NCBI RefSeq assembly: GCF_050107715.1
Contig: NZ_JBNILN010000001.1
Span: forward strand, 62,001 to 126,000
Direction: 5' to 3'
DNA: 64,000 nt
Source of the DNA: Metabacillus_B sp050107715
GTDB lineage: Bacteria > Bacillota > Bacilli > Bacillales > Bacillaceae
Below the pieces are notes generated by a model. The model ran no database searches. It was not told where the DNA came from and was given only the letters and a program-made list of their open reading frames with translations. Position 1 is the first letter of the stretch; the number at the start of each line of letters is the position of its first letter. Of this stretch, positions 16,678 through 25,559 are shown in pieces. Both the position numbers and the translations under genes were made by a program.

Positions 16678-17041
16678 TCTGCTCAAGTATCTCCTCAACT
16701 TTTTCTGAGAGCTGAATCGGACTGAACGGCTTGGCCATAAAATAATCTGCTCCCGCTGCCAAAGCTGCCTCCTGATCGGAATACTGGCTTTTCGCGCTGA
16801 GCATCATGATTTTAACGTGATTATTATCTGGATTTGCCCTTACCTTGGCAATCACCTCAAGACCCGTAAAAACCGGCATCATATAATCAATTAACACGAG
16901 GTCGTAATCCGTGCTGCTGATCTTATTCAGCGCTTCTTCCCCATCGCATGCTTCATCCAGTTCATATCCATCATCTTCAAGGGTATCGCAAACAAGCATC
17001 CTTAAAACCTCTTCATCTTCTGCAAGTAAAATACGAGCCAC
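16667..17041 (-). CDS. CheY-like single-domain response regulator
   Basis: 124 aa comprising one receiver domain: acidic pair in RILLAEDEEVLR, phospho-acceptor Asp in YDLVLIDYMMPVFTG (about residue 52), the switch residue in IMMLSAKS and the conserved Lys in YFMAKPF. No output domain, so it probably shuttles phosphate or binds a partner. GTG start with AGGAGG upstream. It lies between the Hpt-REC-GGDEF-REC protein and the hybrid kinase and overlaps the latter. Confidence 0.92.
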   Translation of the reverse strand: MARILLAEDEEVLRMLVCDTLEDDGYELDEACDGEEALNKISSTDYDLVLIDYMMPVFTGLEVIAKVRANPDNNHVKIMMLSAKSQYSDQEAALAAGADYFMAKPFSPIQLSEKVEEILEQNGI

Positions 17042-17115
17042 TTTGATTCCTCCTAAAACGCTCTCATTCTCCCTCTATTTATCGGCTGGATGGAGCCGTT
17101 TATTAACTGTCAGGC

Positions 17116-18738
17116 TCAGCTGCTTACCTTTTTAATAAGATGGCGGATTCTCAATTCCAGCTCTGCCAGTTTAAAAGGCTTGGTTAAATAATCATCGGCT
17201 CCATATTTCAATGCTTGCGCTACGTCCTCTTCACTGGTCCGGTTTGTCAGCATAACGACTGTAAACCGATCATGATTGTTCAGGTTTTTTATTTCCTTAA
17301 GGACTTCGACCCCGTCCATGCCGGGCATTATTCCGTCCAGAATGACTATGGATGAGGAATCCCTTTGTTTTTTATGCCATTGCGAATCAAGAAAGTCCAA
17401 TCCATCTGCAAACGTATCAATGTCAAGCTGAAACTTACGATTTAAGCGGCTTTTTTTAAACAGATCCGTTAAAATCGTTCGAATGATAGGATCATCATCT
17501 ACAATCGCGAACCGGAGGTGTCTCTTGGCAGGAAGCTCAGCCAAGGCGGCCGCTGAACGGGTAATCCTTGCCCTTCCGGCGCTTTTTGACTGATACAATG
17601 CAAGATCTGCTGCTGCGATAACTTTTTCCAAGCCTTCAGAACTGCTTGCAGAAGCGATTCCTGCAGAAAAAGACACATTAAAGGATTCCTTTTCCGTTTT
17701 AAAAGACTGTTCCATAAATTGTTTTAATATGCGCTGAAGCACTTGGTCTGCCGTTTCTACATCTGTTCTTGGGAATAGGACAAGGAACTCCTCTCCTCCA
17801 TAGCGGAAAGGCAAATCCCCGCTCCGAAGATTCTGTTTCACCATTTCAGCAAACCCTATAAGAACTTTGTCTCCAGTCAAATGACCGTAAGTATCGTTCA
17901 CGGATTTAAAATGATCCAAATCGATCAACGCGGCGGTGAAAGGCTGGCCTTCACGATTCATTTGATCGGTCATCCGCTTAAAGGAAGGAGCCAAATGCTT
18001 TCTCGTATAGACTCTCGTCAGCTCGTCCAGCATGATAAGCTCTTTCATATTATTTTTCTTATTCACCAGCCTCCGCACTCTCAAAATAAATTCATCCATA
18101 TCAAATGGCTTTAGGATGAAATCATCTGCGTCCAATTCATAGCTTTTCATTCTCGTTTCTTTAGAATGATCTACACTGATCATGACGGCCGGAATAAAAC
18201 GAAAGTTCGTATAGCGCTTGAATTCCTCTAAAATTTCCAGCCCGCTGCTCTCCTGCATATGAACATCGATAATCACGCAGGACGGATCGAGGTCAAAAAA
18301 TGCTTTCAGTGCTTTATTTGGTTCCGTAAAAGCCATCACAGTAAACATTTCCTTCTCCAGCTCATCTTTTAAATACATAAGCAGAGCAGGATCGTCATCG
18401 ATCAGCATAATCAAATCTTTTTCTTCTGCGAAGGGCTTTTGGGAATGGGTATTTTCGGTGACATCTGCATAATCTTCATCATACGCAATGGATAGCAGAG
18501 GAAAAAGGAAGGACTTGACCTCAGAAGCGGTCCAGCTTTCTTTCCCCTTGTCCTCCAATTTTTTCGTTAGCCCTGTGGCTGCATCGCCGATTTTTTGCAA
18601 GCCAATGGTCGGAGCTGTGCCAGCCAGTGAATGCAAAAATTTATACAGTTCCAGAGGTTTTATCTCATCTTTTCCTGTATTCCATAATTTAAGCTGTGTC
18701 CGGATATTCTCGAGCAATTTTGCTTTATATTTTTCCAT
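17116..18738 (-). CDS. Hpt-REC-GGDEF-REC protein (candidate diguanylate cyclase)
   Basis: About 540 aa with four modules. Residues 1-95: Hpt-like helical domain with FLHSLAGTAPTIG (His36). About 108-230: receiver with LIDDDPALL, CVIIDVHMQ and FILKPF. About 240-395: GGDEF domain with the signature RYGGEEF, preceded by RSGD, a canonical RxxD inhibitory site five residues upstream, so it looks catalytically competent and product-inhibited. About 410-540: second receiver with IVDDDPII, VILDGIMPG and YLTKPF. This makes it a phosphorelay-controlled cyclic-di-GMP synthase. The ATG at 18738 has GGGGAA eight bases upstream. First gene of the three-gene operon. Confidence 0.92.
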   Translation of the reverse strand: MEKYKAKLLENIRTQLKLWNTGKDEIKPLELYKFLHSLAGTAPTIGLQKIGDAATGLTKKLEDKGKESWTASEVKSFLFPLLSIAYDEDYADVTENTHSQKPFAEEKDLIMLIDDDPALLMYLKDELEKEMFTVMAFTEPNKALKAFFDLDPSCVIIDVHMQESSGLEILEEFKRYTNFRFIPAVMISVDHSKETRMKSYELDADDFILKPFDMDEFILRVRRLVNKKNNMKELIMLDELTRVYTRKHLAPSFKRMTDQMNREGQPFTAALIDLDHFKSVNDTYGHLTGDKVLIGFAEMVKQNLRSGDLPFRYGGEEFLVLFPRTDVETADQVLQRILKQFMEQSFKTEKESFNVSFSAGIASASSSEGLEKVIAAADLALYQSKSAGRARITRSAAALAELPAKRHLRFAIVDDDPIIRTILTDLFKKSRLNRKFQLDIDTFADGLDFLDSQWHKKQRDSSSIVILDGIMPGMDGVEVLKEIKNLNNHDRFTVVMLTNRTSEEDVAQALKYGADDYLTKPFKLAELELRIRHLIKKVSS

Positions 18739-18812
18739 TATCATTTCCCCTACTTTTTAGATCCTCTTCATCTTATCGATTTTTCCATTAAGAGTCGTGA
18801 GCAAAATGTTGA

Positions 18813-18861
18813 ATAAAAAAAGGCCCACAAAGCAAACAGCAGACTGTTTGCTCAATGAGCC
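18813..18861 (-). terminator. Intrinsic terminator after yugT
   Basis: AGCAAACAG ... CTGTTTGCT inner stem extended by GGCTC/GGGCC bases, followed by seven T on the minus strand. Confidence 0.85.
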
Positions 18862-18913
18862 GTATTGACCTAAATCTAGTAAAACGGCACTAAACTAGGT
18901 CAAATATACCATT

Positions 18914-20581
18914 TCATTCCCCAAAAAGATAGACGCGGGTTTCATAAGGTTTCAGTGTTTCAGAAGTTGTGTGCTTGTGCTGGCCGCATTCATAGTTGGA
19001 AATTAATAAGGATTCACTGGACAATGGAAGCTTGCTGTACTGATAGTACGCAGGCTTTGAGCTGATATTGCTGATGACCAGACCTTTTTGGCTGCCAAGT
19101 GTTCTAGTGTAGGCATAGATTTGTTTGTCTTCCGGCAAAATCAAATCATAATCTCCGTAAATAAACAGATCGTTCTCTTTCCGGATTTTAATCAGGCTTT
19201 TGAAGAAGTGGTAGACGGAATCAGGGTCCGCCATCTGCTTCTCGACATTAATGGTTTCATAGTTTTCATTCACACCAAACCATGGAGTACCGGTTGTGAA
19301 GCCTGCATTCTTCTCATTGTTCCATTGCATCGGCGTCCTTGAATTATCACGGCCCTTGAGCCAGATAATTTCCATGATTTCCTGATGGGGACGTCCTTTC
19401 TCTGTTTCAAACCGGTATAGATTTTTCATCGCCACATCATCATAATCGTCAATGGACGGGAAGCGGACATTTGTCATCCCAAGCTCCTGTCCCTGATAAA
19501 TGAAAGGCGTTCCCTGCATAAAGAAATACATGGCAGCAAGAGCCTTCGCGCTTTCCGTTAAATATTCGCGGTCATTCCCCCAGGTTGAAACAGATCGGGG
19601 CTGATCGTGATTTTCAAGGAATAATGCATTCCATCCATTATTCTGAAGGCCCTTTTGCCACTTTGTGAGCGTCTTTTTCAGCTCAACTAAATCAACATGC
19701 CCTTCGGTGCCATTATCCCAAAGACTAAGATGCTCAAACTGAAAAATCATGTTGAAGATCCCATTCTCATCTCCAACCCACTCCTCTGCCTGTTCAAGCT
19801 TCACACCATTTGCTTCTCCAACCGTCATAATATCGTAACGCGCAAACGTTTGCGCTTTCAGCTCTGTTAAATACTCCATAATTCCCTCAACATTCATGTG
19901 ATAATCGAAGGATGAAACATAATCCAAGCCGTGTGGATTCGGAAGGTCAGGAAAGTTTTCTTTTTTATTGATATGAGAAATGGCATCTACGCGGAAGCCG
20001 TCGATTCCCTTATCGAGCCACCAGTTGATCATTTCATAGACAGCCTGGCGCATCTCTTTGTTCTTCCAGTTTAAATCCGGCTGCTTGGCAGCAAAGACAT
20101 GCAAATAATATTGACCGCTGGCTTCATCTAATTCCCACGCGGATCCGCTGAAGATGCTCTCCCAGTTATTCGGCTCTTTTCCGTCCTTGCCATCTCTCCA
20201 AATATACCAGTCCCGCTTCGGGTTATCTTTAGATGAACGGGATTCGATAAACCATGGGTGCTCATCGCTGGAGTGGTTAACAACCAGATCCATAATCAGC
20301 TTCATGCCCCTCGCATGCACTTCCTCCAGCAGCAAATCGAAATCCTCCATTGATCCGAAGTCTTCCATAATATCCTGATAATCGCTAATATCGTATCCGT
20401 TATCTGCATTTGGAGATTTAAATATCGGACAGATCCATATGACATCGATTCCAAGATCCTTTAAATAATCCAGCTTAGAGATGACTCCTCTAATATCGCC
20501 GATTCCATCTCCGTTTGAATCCATGAAGCTGCGCGGATAAATCTGATACGCTACCGCTTCTTTCCACCAGATACGTTTCAT
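18914..20581 (-). CDS. yugT: Oligo-1,6-glucosidase / alpha-glucosidase (GH13)
   Basis: About 555 aa cytoplasmic GH13 enzyme hydrolysing alpha-1,6 (and related) bonds in isomaltose-type oligosaccharides. Conserved regions: DLVVNHSSDEH (region I), GIDGFRVDAISH with the nucleophile Asp, TVGEANGV with the acid/base Glu, and FLENHDQPRSVS with the third Asp; KQPDLNW is region V of the oligo-1,6-glucosidase group. The start at 20581 has AGGAG eight bases upstream. A cre site lies between promoter and gene, so CcpA repression by glucose is expected. By position it corresponds to B. subtilis yugT. Confidence 0.92.
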   Translation of the reverse strand: MKRIWWKEAVAYQIYPRSFMDSNGDGIGDIRGVISKLDYLKDLGIDVIWICPIFKSPNADNGYDISDYQDIMEDFGSMEDFDLLLEEVHARGMKLIMDLVVNHSSDEHPWFIESRSSKDNPKRDWYIWRDGKDGKEPNNWESIFSGSAWELDEASGQYYLHVFAAKQPDLNWKNKEMRQAVYEMINWWLDKGIDGFRVDAISHINKKENFPDLPNPHGLDYVSSFDYHMNVEGIMEYLTELKAQTFARYDIMTVGEANGVKLEQAEEWVGDENGIFNMIFQFEHLSLWDNGTEGHVDLVELKKTLTKWQKGLQNNGWNALFLENHDQPRSVSTWGNDREYLTESAKALAAMYFFMQGTPFIYQGQELGMTNVRFPSIDDYDDVAMKNLYRFETEKGRPHQEIMEIIWLKGRDNSRTPMQWNNEKNAGFTTGTPWFGVNENYETINVEKQMADPDSVYHFFKSLIKIRKENDLFIYGDYDLILPEDKQIYAYTRTLGSQKGLVISNISSKPAYYQYSKLPLSSESLLISNYECGQHKHTTSETLKPYETRVYLFGE

Positions 20582-20621
20582 ATGTGCCACTCCTTTTATC
20601 GCAAGGGCGAAGGCCCTATAA

Positions 20622-20636
20622 AGTATTCGCTTACAT
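20622..20636 (-). promoter_or_regulatory. Catabolite-responsive element (cre)
   Basis: ATGTAAGCGAATACT on the minus strand matches WTGNAARCGNWWWCA at all but the last base. It lies about 40 bases before the alpha-glucosidase start and downstream of the -10, a position that gives CcpA roadblock repression. Confidence 0.75.
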
Positions 20637-20669
20637 TTTTTAAAAGATAAAGATAAATTTCTAACCCAT

Positions 20670-20698
20670 ATTATACTCTAAAAATGTTAAAGATTGAA
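20670..20698 (-). promoter_or_regulatory. Probable sigma-A promoter of yugT
   Basis: Minus-strand TATAAT (20670-20675) with TTCAAT 17 bases upstream. The -35 is poor but the -10 is perfect, and the cre site follows directly. Confidence 0.55.
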
Positions 20699-20720
20699 CA
20701 TAATTTTCTTTTCCACCAGT

Positions 20721-20752
20721 AAAAAAAGCCCGGCTGTCTCCCGGGCTTTTTT
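20721..20752 (-). terminator. Intrinsic terminator after the symporter gene
   Basis: AAAAAAAGCCCGG and CCGGGCTTTTTT surround a short loop; T runs on both strands make it bidirectional in principle. Confidence 0.85.
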
Positions 20753-20814
20753 CTGAATATAGAACTGGTTATCGCATTAGAGCCTTTCCATGACTCCTTT
20801 CCTCCCAATCTTGA

Positions 20815-22050
20815 TTAAGCGGATTTAGACATCATCTCCCCGGCTTGCTTCTTAAGCCAGTCCTTTCCTTCCACCAGCCTGGAGACCATCATGCCGGCTG
20901 CATTGTCACCCGTCACATTAAGCATGGTTGCAGGCGGATCAATGATTGTTGATATCGCCGCCACAATTGGAAGCGCTTCAGGAGGAAATCCGTAAAGAGT
21001 CAGGATGAGCATTTCACCGATCATGCCTCCGCTCGGAATGGCTCCCATTACCGTGCCTACCAGAATGGCTACAAGAACGACACTCGCCATCGTTCCGAAT
21101 CCGGAAAACTCTTTTCCAAAAATCCCGAAGAGAAATACGATTTTAAGAACCCCGCCTAAAACAGATCCGTCTTTATGAAGGGCGGCACCAAGCGGAATGG
21201 TCGTTTCGCTGATATCCGGGGCTACCCCCATTTTCCTCGATGCTTCCAGATTGACCGGAATGGAAGCCGCGCTCGAGCAGGTAGCAAGGGACGTAACGGT
21301 CGGGGAAAGCATATTGCCCCAGAATACCTTGACACCTTTCTTTTTCCCTGCCATAAACGCATAAAGTGTGAACGCAGCGAAAAAGTAAACAAAGGCAGAA
21401 ACATAATATAAAATTCCTGACTTGAAATACGTCCCCAGCAGCATGGGGCCGTATTCACCAACGAGCGCTGCAAAATATGCGCCTAAACCGATTGGAGCGT
21501 AATACATAATGTAGGATACAATTTTCATCATCACTTCCGATCCAGAAGCGAGAAAAGCAGAAAAAGGCTTCCCTTTTTCCCCTATGGCTGAAACGGCAAT
21601 TCCAAGCAATACGGAAAAAACAATCAAAGAAAGCATGTTGCTTCTTGAAAACAAGTCAGCGAAATCCGGGACGGTGAACGTACTTACGATTTGATCAGCA
21701 AGGCTGACTTCCTCCACTGCCTCCGGTTTTTCGAGCTTCATGTTCACCCCTTCTGCAGGCGGGATGATCTGTACAATAAGAAGCATATAAAGAGCCGCGA
21801 TCAACCCTGTGAACAAAAACACCCCAAGCATGCTCCCCATGATTTTGCCAAGGCGCTTTGTTCCGCCCATTTTGGCGATGGAAGAGGCAATGGTAAAAAA
21901 CACAAGCGGGACAACAACCGTAAACATGGCATTTAAAAAAACATCTCCGAACGGTTTAAGAACGGCTGCTTTTTCTTCAAAAATAAACCCGATCAATCCT
22001 CCAATGAGTATGGAAGATAATAGGATGATTGGAAAGCGATAGGCTTTCAT
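20815..22050 (-). CDS. Dicarboxylate/amino acid:cation symporter (DAACS family)
   Basis: About 411-aa secondary transporter of the glutamate/aspartate/dicarboxylate symporter family. Seen are FTVVVPLVFFTIASSIAKMG, LATCSSAASIPVNLEASRKMG (the serine-rich HP1 loop), SETTIPLGAALHKDGSVLGG and MLNVTGDNAAGMMVSRLVEG (last helix with substrate-binding Asp/Asn). GGAGGTACAGCT precedes the ATG at 22050. Substrate cannot be fixed from sequence alone: glutamate, aspartate, serine or C4-dicarboxylates are all possible. It is distinct from the tcyP copy at 10459. Confidence 0.85.
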   Translation of the reverse strand: MKAYRFPIILLSSILIGGLIGFIFEEKAAVLKPFGDVFLNAMFTVVVPLVFFTIASSIAKMGGTKRLGKIMGSMLGVFLFTGLIAALYMLLIVQIIPPAEGVNMKLEKPEAVEEVSLADQIVSTFTVPDFADLFSRSNMLSLIVFSVLLGIAVSAIGEKGKPFSAFLASGSEVMMKIVSYIMYYAPIGLGAYFAALVGEYGPMLLGTYFKSGILYYVSAFVYFFAAFTLYAFMAGKKKGVKVFWGNMLSPTVTSLATCSSAASIPVNLEASRKMGVAPDISETTIPLGAALHKDGSVLGGVLKIVFLFGIFGKEFSGFGTMASVVLVAILVGTVMGAIPSGGMIGEMLILTLYGFPPEALPIVAAISTIIDPPATMLNVTGDNAAGMMVSRLVEGKDWLKKQAGEMMSKSA

Positions 22051-22142
22051 AGCTGTACCTCCATCTGCTGTCTCTGATACGTGCAAAATAACAGGATAAT
22101 GCTATCAGAAATTCAGACAAAATACAATCGGATTTTTGCCAA

Positions 22143-23471
22143 TCAGCAATCCTCTGTTTTCTCTGTAAAGAGTGCTGCATCCGGATTTGGCGATTGCTTT
22201 ATTTCAATTAGCTTAATATGATGACCATCCATCTCCATGACCAGGAAAGTTAAGGAGTCCTGAGAGATGGAATCTCCCTGCTGAACGTCAATTTTTCTCG
22301 TCAAAATCCAGCCTCCGAGCGTATCTACCTCTTCTTCCTCCAATTCTGTTCCAAGCAGATCATTCATTTCTTCAAGCAAAATTTTCCCATCTGCAATGTA
22401 ATGCCCTGCCTCCACTTTACGGATATAAGGCTGCTCCTCCGCATCAAACTCATCTCTGATGTCTCCTACAATTTCCTCTACAATATCTTCTACCGTAACT
22501 AGACCGGCCGTTCCTCCATACTCATCCACAAGAATGGCCAAATGAATGCGGTCCTTTTGCATCCGGATCAGCAAATCCTGAATCGGTATGGTTTCAATCA
22601 CTTTGATTACGGGGCGGATCATGTCCTCCATCCTAACTTCTTTGCTTACATAAAGGGCATGAAAAGCTTCTTTAATATTAATGATGCCAACGATATTATC
22701 TTTATCCTCTGCCTGGACAGGGTATCTCGTGAACCGCTCGTTTCTCATGATTTCCATGTTTTCCCTGACACTTGCCCCCTGCTCCACTGTTACCATTTCG
22801 GTGCGGGGCACCATTATTTCCCTCGCCAGCCGGTTATCAAATTCAAAGATTTTGTTAACGTACTTAAATTCTGATTGGTTGATTTCCCCTTTTTCAAAGC
22901 TCTCTGACAAAATAATCCTCAGCTCTTCTTCACTATGGGCGACTTCATGCTCTGAGGCTTGTTCAAAACCGAAGAACCGGACAATGAGCCTTGCGGAGCC
23001 ATTCAGCGTTTTTATAAATGGAAACATTATTTTGTAAAAGATCAAAAGAGGCCGTGCAAACAGCAGGGTAACAGCTTCAGCTTTCTGAATGGCAATGGTC
23101 TTAGGCGCGAGCTCCCCTATGACTACATGAAGAAACGTGACAACGGCAAAGGCAACGGCAAAGGATAAAATAGATGAAACGGGTTCCTGTACGGCAAGCC
23201 TGTCAAAAAGCGGATGGAGAAGCTTTTCAACCGTAGGCTCTCCAAGCCACCCCAATCCGAGAGCCGTAATTGTAATGCCCAGCTGGCAGGCTGATAGGGC
23301 TTCATCAAGATTGGTTAATGCCTTTTCAGCATATACAGCCTTTTTGCTGCCTTCTGCGATCAGCTGATCGATCCTTGATTTTCTAACCTTGACCACTGCA
23401 AACTCAGTCGCAACAAAAAAAGCAGTGGCTGCAATTAGCAGAAAAACTAATAAAAGATTAAGCGCAATCAT
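22143..23471 (-). CDS. yugS: CNNM/HlyC-CorC family membrane protein YugS
   Basis: 442 aa: N-terminal DUF21 (CNNM) transmembrane domain with FFVATEFAVVKVRKSRIDQL and ACQLGITITALGLGWLGEP, then a tandem CBS pair (about 200-330) and a C-terminal CorC_HlyC domain (IADGKILLEEMNDLLG, DTLGGWI). Members are implicated in Mg2+ export or homeostasis. GGAGGGAAAAA precedes the ATG. Same orientation as yugP with a 17-base gap, so an operon yugP-yugS is likely. Confidence 0.9.
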   Translation of the reverse strand: MIALNLLLVFLLIAATAFFVATEFAVVKVRKSRIDQLIAEGSKKAVYAEKALTNLDEALSACQLGITITALGLGWLGEPTVEKLLHPLFDRLAVQEPVSSILSFAVAFAVVTFLHVVIGELAPKTIAIQKAEAVTLLFARPLLIFYKIMFPFIKTLNGSARLIVRFFGFEQASEHEVAHSEEELRIILSESFEKGEINQSEFKYVNKIFEFDNRLAREIMVPRTEMVTVEQGASVRENMEIMRNERFTRYPVQAEDKDNIVGIINIKEAFHALYVSKEVRMEDMIRPVIKVIETIPIQDLLIRMQKDRIHLAILVDEYGGTAGLVTVEDIVEEIVGDIRDEFDAEEQPYIRKVEAGHYIADGKILLEEMNDLLGTELEEEEVDTLGGWILTRKIDVQQGDSISQDSLTFLVMEMDGHHIKLIEIKQSPNPDAALFTEKTEDC

Positions 23472-23488
23472 TTTTTCCCTCCTATCCC

Positions 23489-24175
23489 TTATTCCCGGCT
23501 GCTTCCCTGAGAAAATACAAGGATAAATTTCAGAAGCTGCAAAAGCGAAATCAACGCAGCCGCAACATAGGTCAGCGCAGCCGCATTCAGTACACGGCTC
23601 GCCTGCTTTTCCTCTGAACTGGCCACGATTCCTTCCACAACCATGAAGTCCCTGGCTCTGCTGCTTGCATTAAATTCAACCGGAAGTGTAATCAGCTGGA
23701 AGGCGACCGCGGCACTGAATAATATAATGCCAAGCCCCATCAAGTTAAAGCTCTGCAGAAAAAAACCGGCAAGCAGGAGAAAAGGAGCTGTTCCTGAGGC
23801 AAAGCTGACCATAGGAAACATTTTATGGCGGATCATAAGAAACCGGTAGGCTTCCTTATGCTGCAAGGCATGCCCTGCTTCATGGCAGGCAACCGCTGCA
23901 GCAGAAATAGACCGTCTGCCGTAAACAGGCTCCGATAAACGGATGACCTTGTGAACAGGATCATAATGATCTGTCAATACCCCCCGTGCCTGCTCAATCT
24001 TTATCTGATGTAAATCTTCCCTGTCTAAAAATTTCCGCGCCGCTTCCATCCCATTCAAACCCGATGAAACCGGGACTTCTGAATACTTGGTAAAGGTACT
24101 CTTCACTCTATATTGAGCCCACATTGCTGCACCAAAAGCGGCAAAAATCAAAAAGTCGAGCGGATGAAAAAGCAT
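23489..24175 (-). CDS. yugP: Membrane zinc metallopeptidase YugP
   Basis: 228-aa member of the neutral zinc metallopeptidase family PF04298. N-terminal membrane helix (FHPLDFLIFAAFGAAMWAQY), then the zinc-binding HExxH motif in AVACHEAGHALQH, two further helices (FLLLAGFF, LGIILFSAAVAFQL), the conserved LPVEFNASSRA segment, and a last membrane helix. GCAGGAGGTCATT precedes the ATG at 24175. Transcribed away from mstX-yugO, with about 140 bases between. Substrate not known. Confidence 0.9.
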   Translation of the reverse strand: MLFHPLDFLIFAAFGAAMWAQYRVKSTFTKYSEVPVSSGLNGMEAARKFLDREDLHQIKIEQARGVLTDHYDPVHKVIRLSEPVYGRRSISAAAVACHEAGHALQHKEAYRFLMIRHKMFPMVSFASGTAPFLLLAGFFLQSFNLMGLGIILFSAAVAFQLITLPVEFNASSRARDFMVVEGIVASSEEKQASRVLNAAALTYVAAALISLLQLLKFILVFSQGSSRE

Positions 24176-24314
24176 AATGACCTCCTGCTTATCATGTTCA
24201 TTCCATTTGGGTGTCCTGCTGCTAGTTTTTGCATTTTTTTCTCTTCTATCCAGAAAGAAGCGGACGGAAGAAGTGCATACTATCCGGTAAAGGCTCCGCG
24301 GGAAGGTGAACCCC

Positions 24315-24572
24315 ATGAAAATATCCGGAAAAGAAAGACAGCAGCTTAGTGACGCAATCGATCAAATGAACGAAGCTTTGGATATATTTATTCAAACGTA
24401 CAACCATTCAGAGGAAGATAAGCCGCTGATCACATATTCACAGGAAACGGAACAAGCCATTAAAAGAGCTATTGAGCTGTACGGGGAGCAGCAGATCGAA
24501 AGCAAAATCAATTTGCTGATTAAGGAATTTCTTTCATTTCCTCAACATGAAAAGAAGGCTGGACAAAAATGA
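24315..24572 (+). CDS. mstX: Mistic (MstX), short form
   Basis: 85-aa acidic, helical protein matching B. subtilis MstX, which associates with the membrane autonomously and assists insertion of the YugO channel. MKISGKERQQLSDAIDQMNE aligns with the Mistic helix 1 text, followed by ALDIFIQTYNHSEEDKPLI. It lacks the roughly 25-residue N-terminal extension of the B. subtilis protein, as other Bacillus homologues do. GGGAAGGTGA precedes the ATG. Its stop overlaps the yugO start by four bases (ATGA), so translation is coupled. Confidence 0.88.
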   Translation: MKISGKERQQLSDAIDQMNEALDIFIQTYNHSEEDKPLITYSQETEQAIKRAIELYGEQQIESKINLLIKEFLSFPQHEKKAGQK

Positions 24573-25555
24573 AGCACGTGTTCATCTCAGTATGGCAAAA
24601 ATTGCCGGTATATCTGAGAATCTCGCTTTTTGTTTTCCTGCTGATTTTTATATTCGGGTACATAATGACGGTGATTGAACCCCAAACTTTCCCTCATCTT
24701 TTCGACGGCTTATGGTGGACGGTCGTGACGATTTCAACCGTCGGATTTGGTGACCTCGTACCTAAAACAATCGCAGGCAAGGCAGCGGGGATGCTCATCA
24801 TTCTGCTCGGAGCGGCCTTTGCTACAGCTTTTTTTGCTACCTTTGCAGCTGCTGCCGTGGAACTGCAGCATGCATTCAAAAGGGGGAGACTAATGTATAA
24901 AAAAAATGGCCATGTCATCATTGTCGGCTGGAATGCCAAGGCAAGCGAAATCATCCGTTCTATGAAAAAGGCAGATCCATCACAGGAAATCGTCCTGATT
25001 GATCAAACATTAGAAGAATCCCCACTGGACATAATCCATTTTATAAAAGGCCCTCCTATTCAGGATCAGACCCTCAAGAAAGCAAACATATCTTCTGCGA
25101 AAAGTATCGTCATCACATCAGATCAGCATAAAAATGAAACGGAAGCCGATATGCAGACGATTCTTGTTATCCTGGCCGTTAAAGGACTGGCACCGGAAAC
25201 GTACACGATTGCAGAGTTACAAACGGCTCATCAAGCCCTCAATGCAGAGAGAGCAGGAGCCGACGAAATTGTAAAGGCCTACGAGCTTTCAAGCCATATT
25301 ATGGTCAACGGTGTACTTCACCATCATTCCATTAAAGAGAGCACCGAAATAGTGAACCCCGCTGAAGGAAAGCACATCGAGGTTAAGGATATCCCGCCTG
25401 AACTCCTTCAGCAGACCTTTAAAGAAGCAAGTCAGTATTTCCTGGGACATAGAAGCATTTTATTGGGCGTAAAAAGAGGTGAGCGGCTAGTATATAACCC
25501 GGACCTTGGATTTAAATTGATTACCGGGGACCAGGCGATTTTATTTGTTTGCTGA
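24569..25555 (+). CDS. yugO: Potassium channel YugO
   Basis: 328 aa. Two membrane helices flank a pore loop with WWTVVTISTVGFGDLVP (selectivity filter TVGFGD), followed by a RCK/TrkA-N domain starting GHVIIVGWNAKASEII and a TrkA-C-like tail. In B. subtilis YugO releases K+ during electrical signalling in biofilms. Co-translated with mstX. A 0.5 kb array of GTCTGAC repeats starts about five bases after its stop, with no ordinary terminator seen between. Confidence 0.92.
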   Translation: MKHVFISVWQKLPVYLRISLFVFLLIFIFGYIMTVIEPQTFPHLFDGLWWTVVTISTVGFGDLVPKTIAGKAAGMLIILLGAAFATAFFATFAAAAVELQHAFKRGRLMYKKNGHVIIVGWNAKASEIIRSMKKADPSQEIVLIDQTLEESPLDIIHFIKGPPIQDQTLKKANISSAKSIVITSDQHKNETEADMQTILVILAVKGLAPETYTIAELQTAHQALNAERAGADEIVKAYELSSHIMVNGVLHHHSIKESTEIVNPAEGKHIEVKDIPPELLQQTFKEASQYFLGHRSILLGVKRGERLVYNPDLGFKLITGDQAILFVC

Positions 25556-25559
25556 AAGC

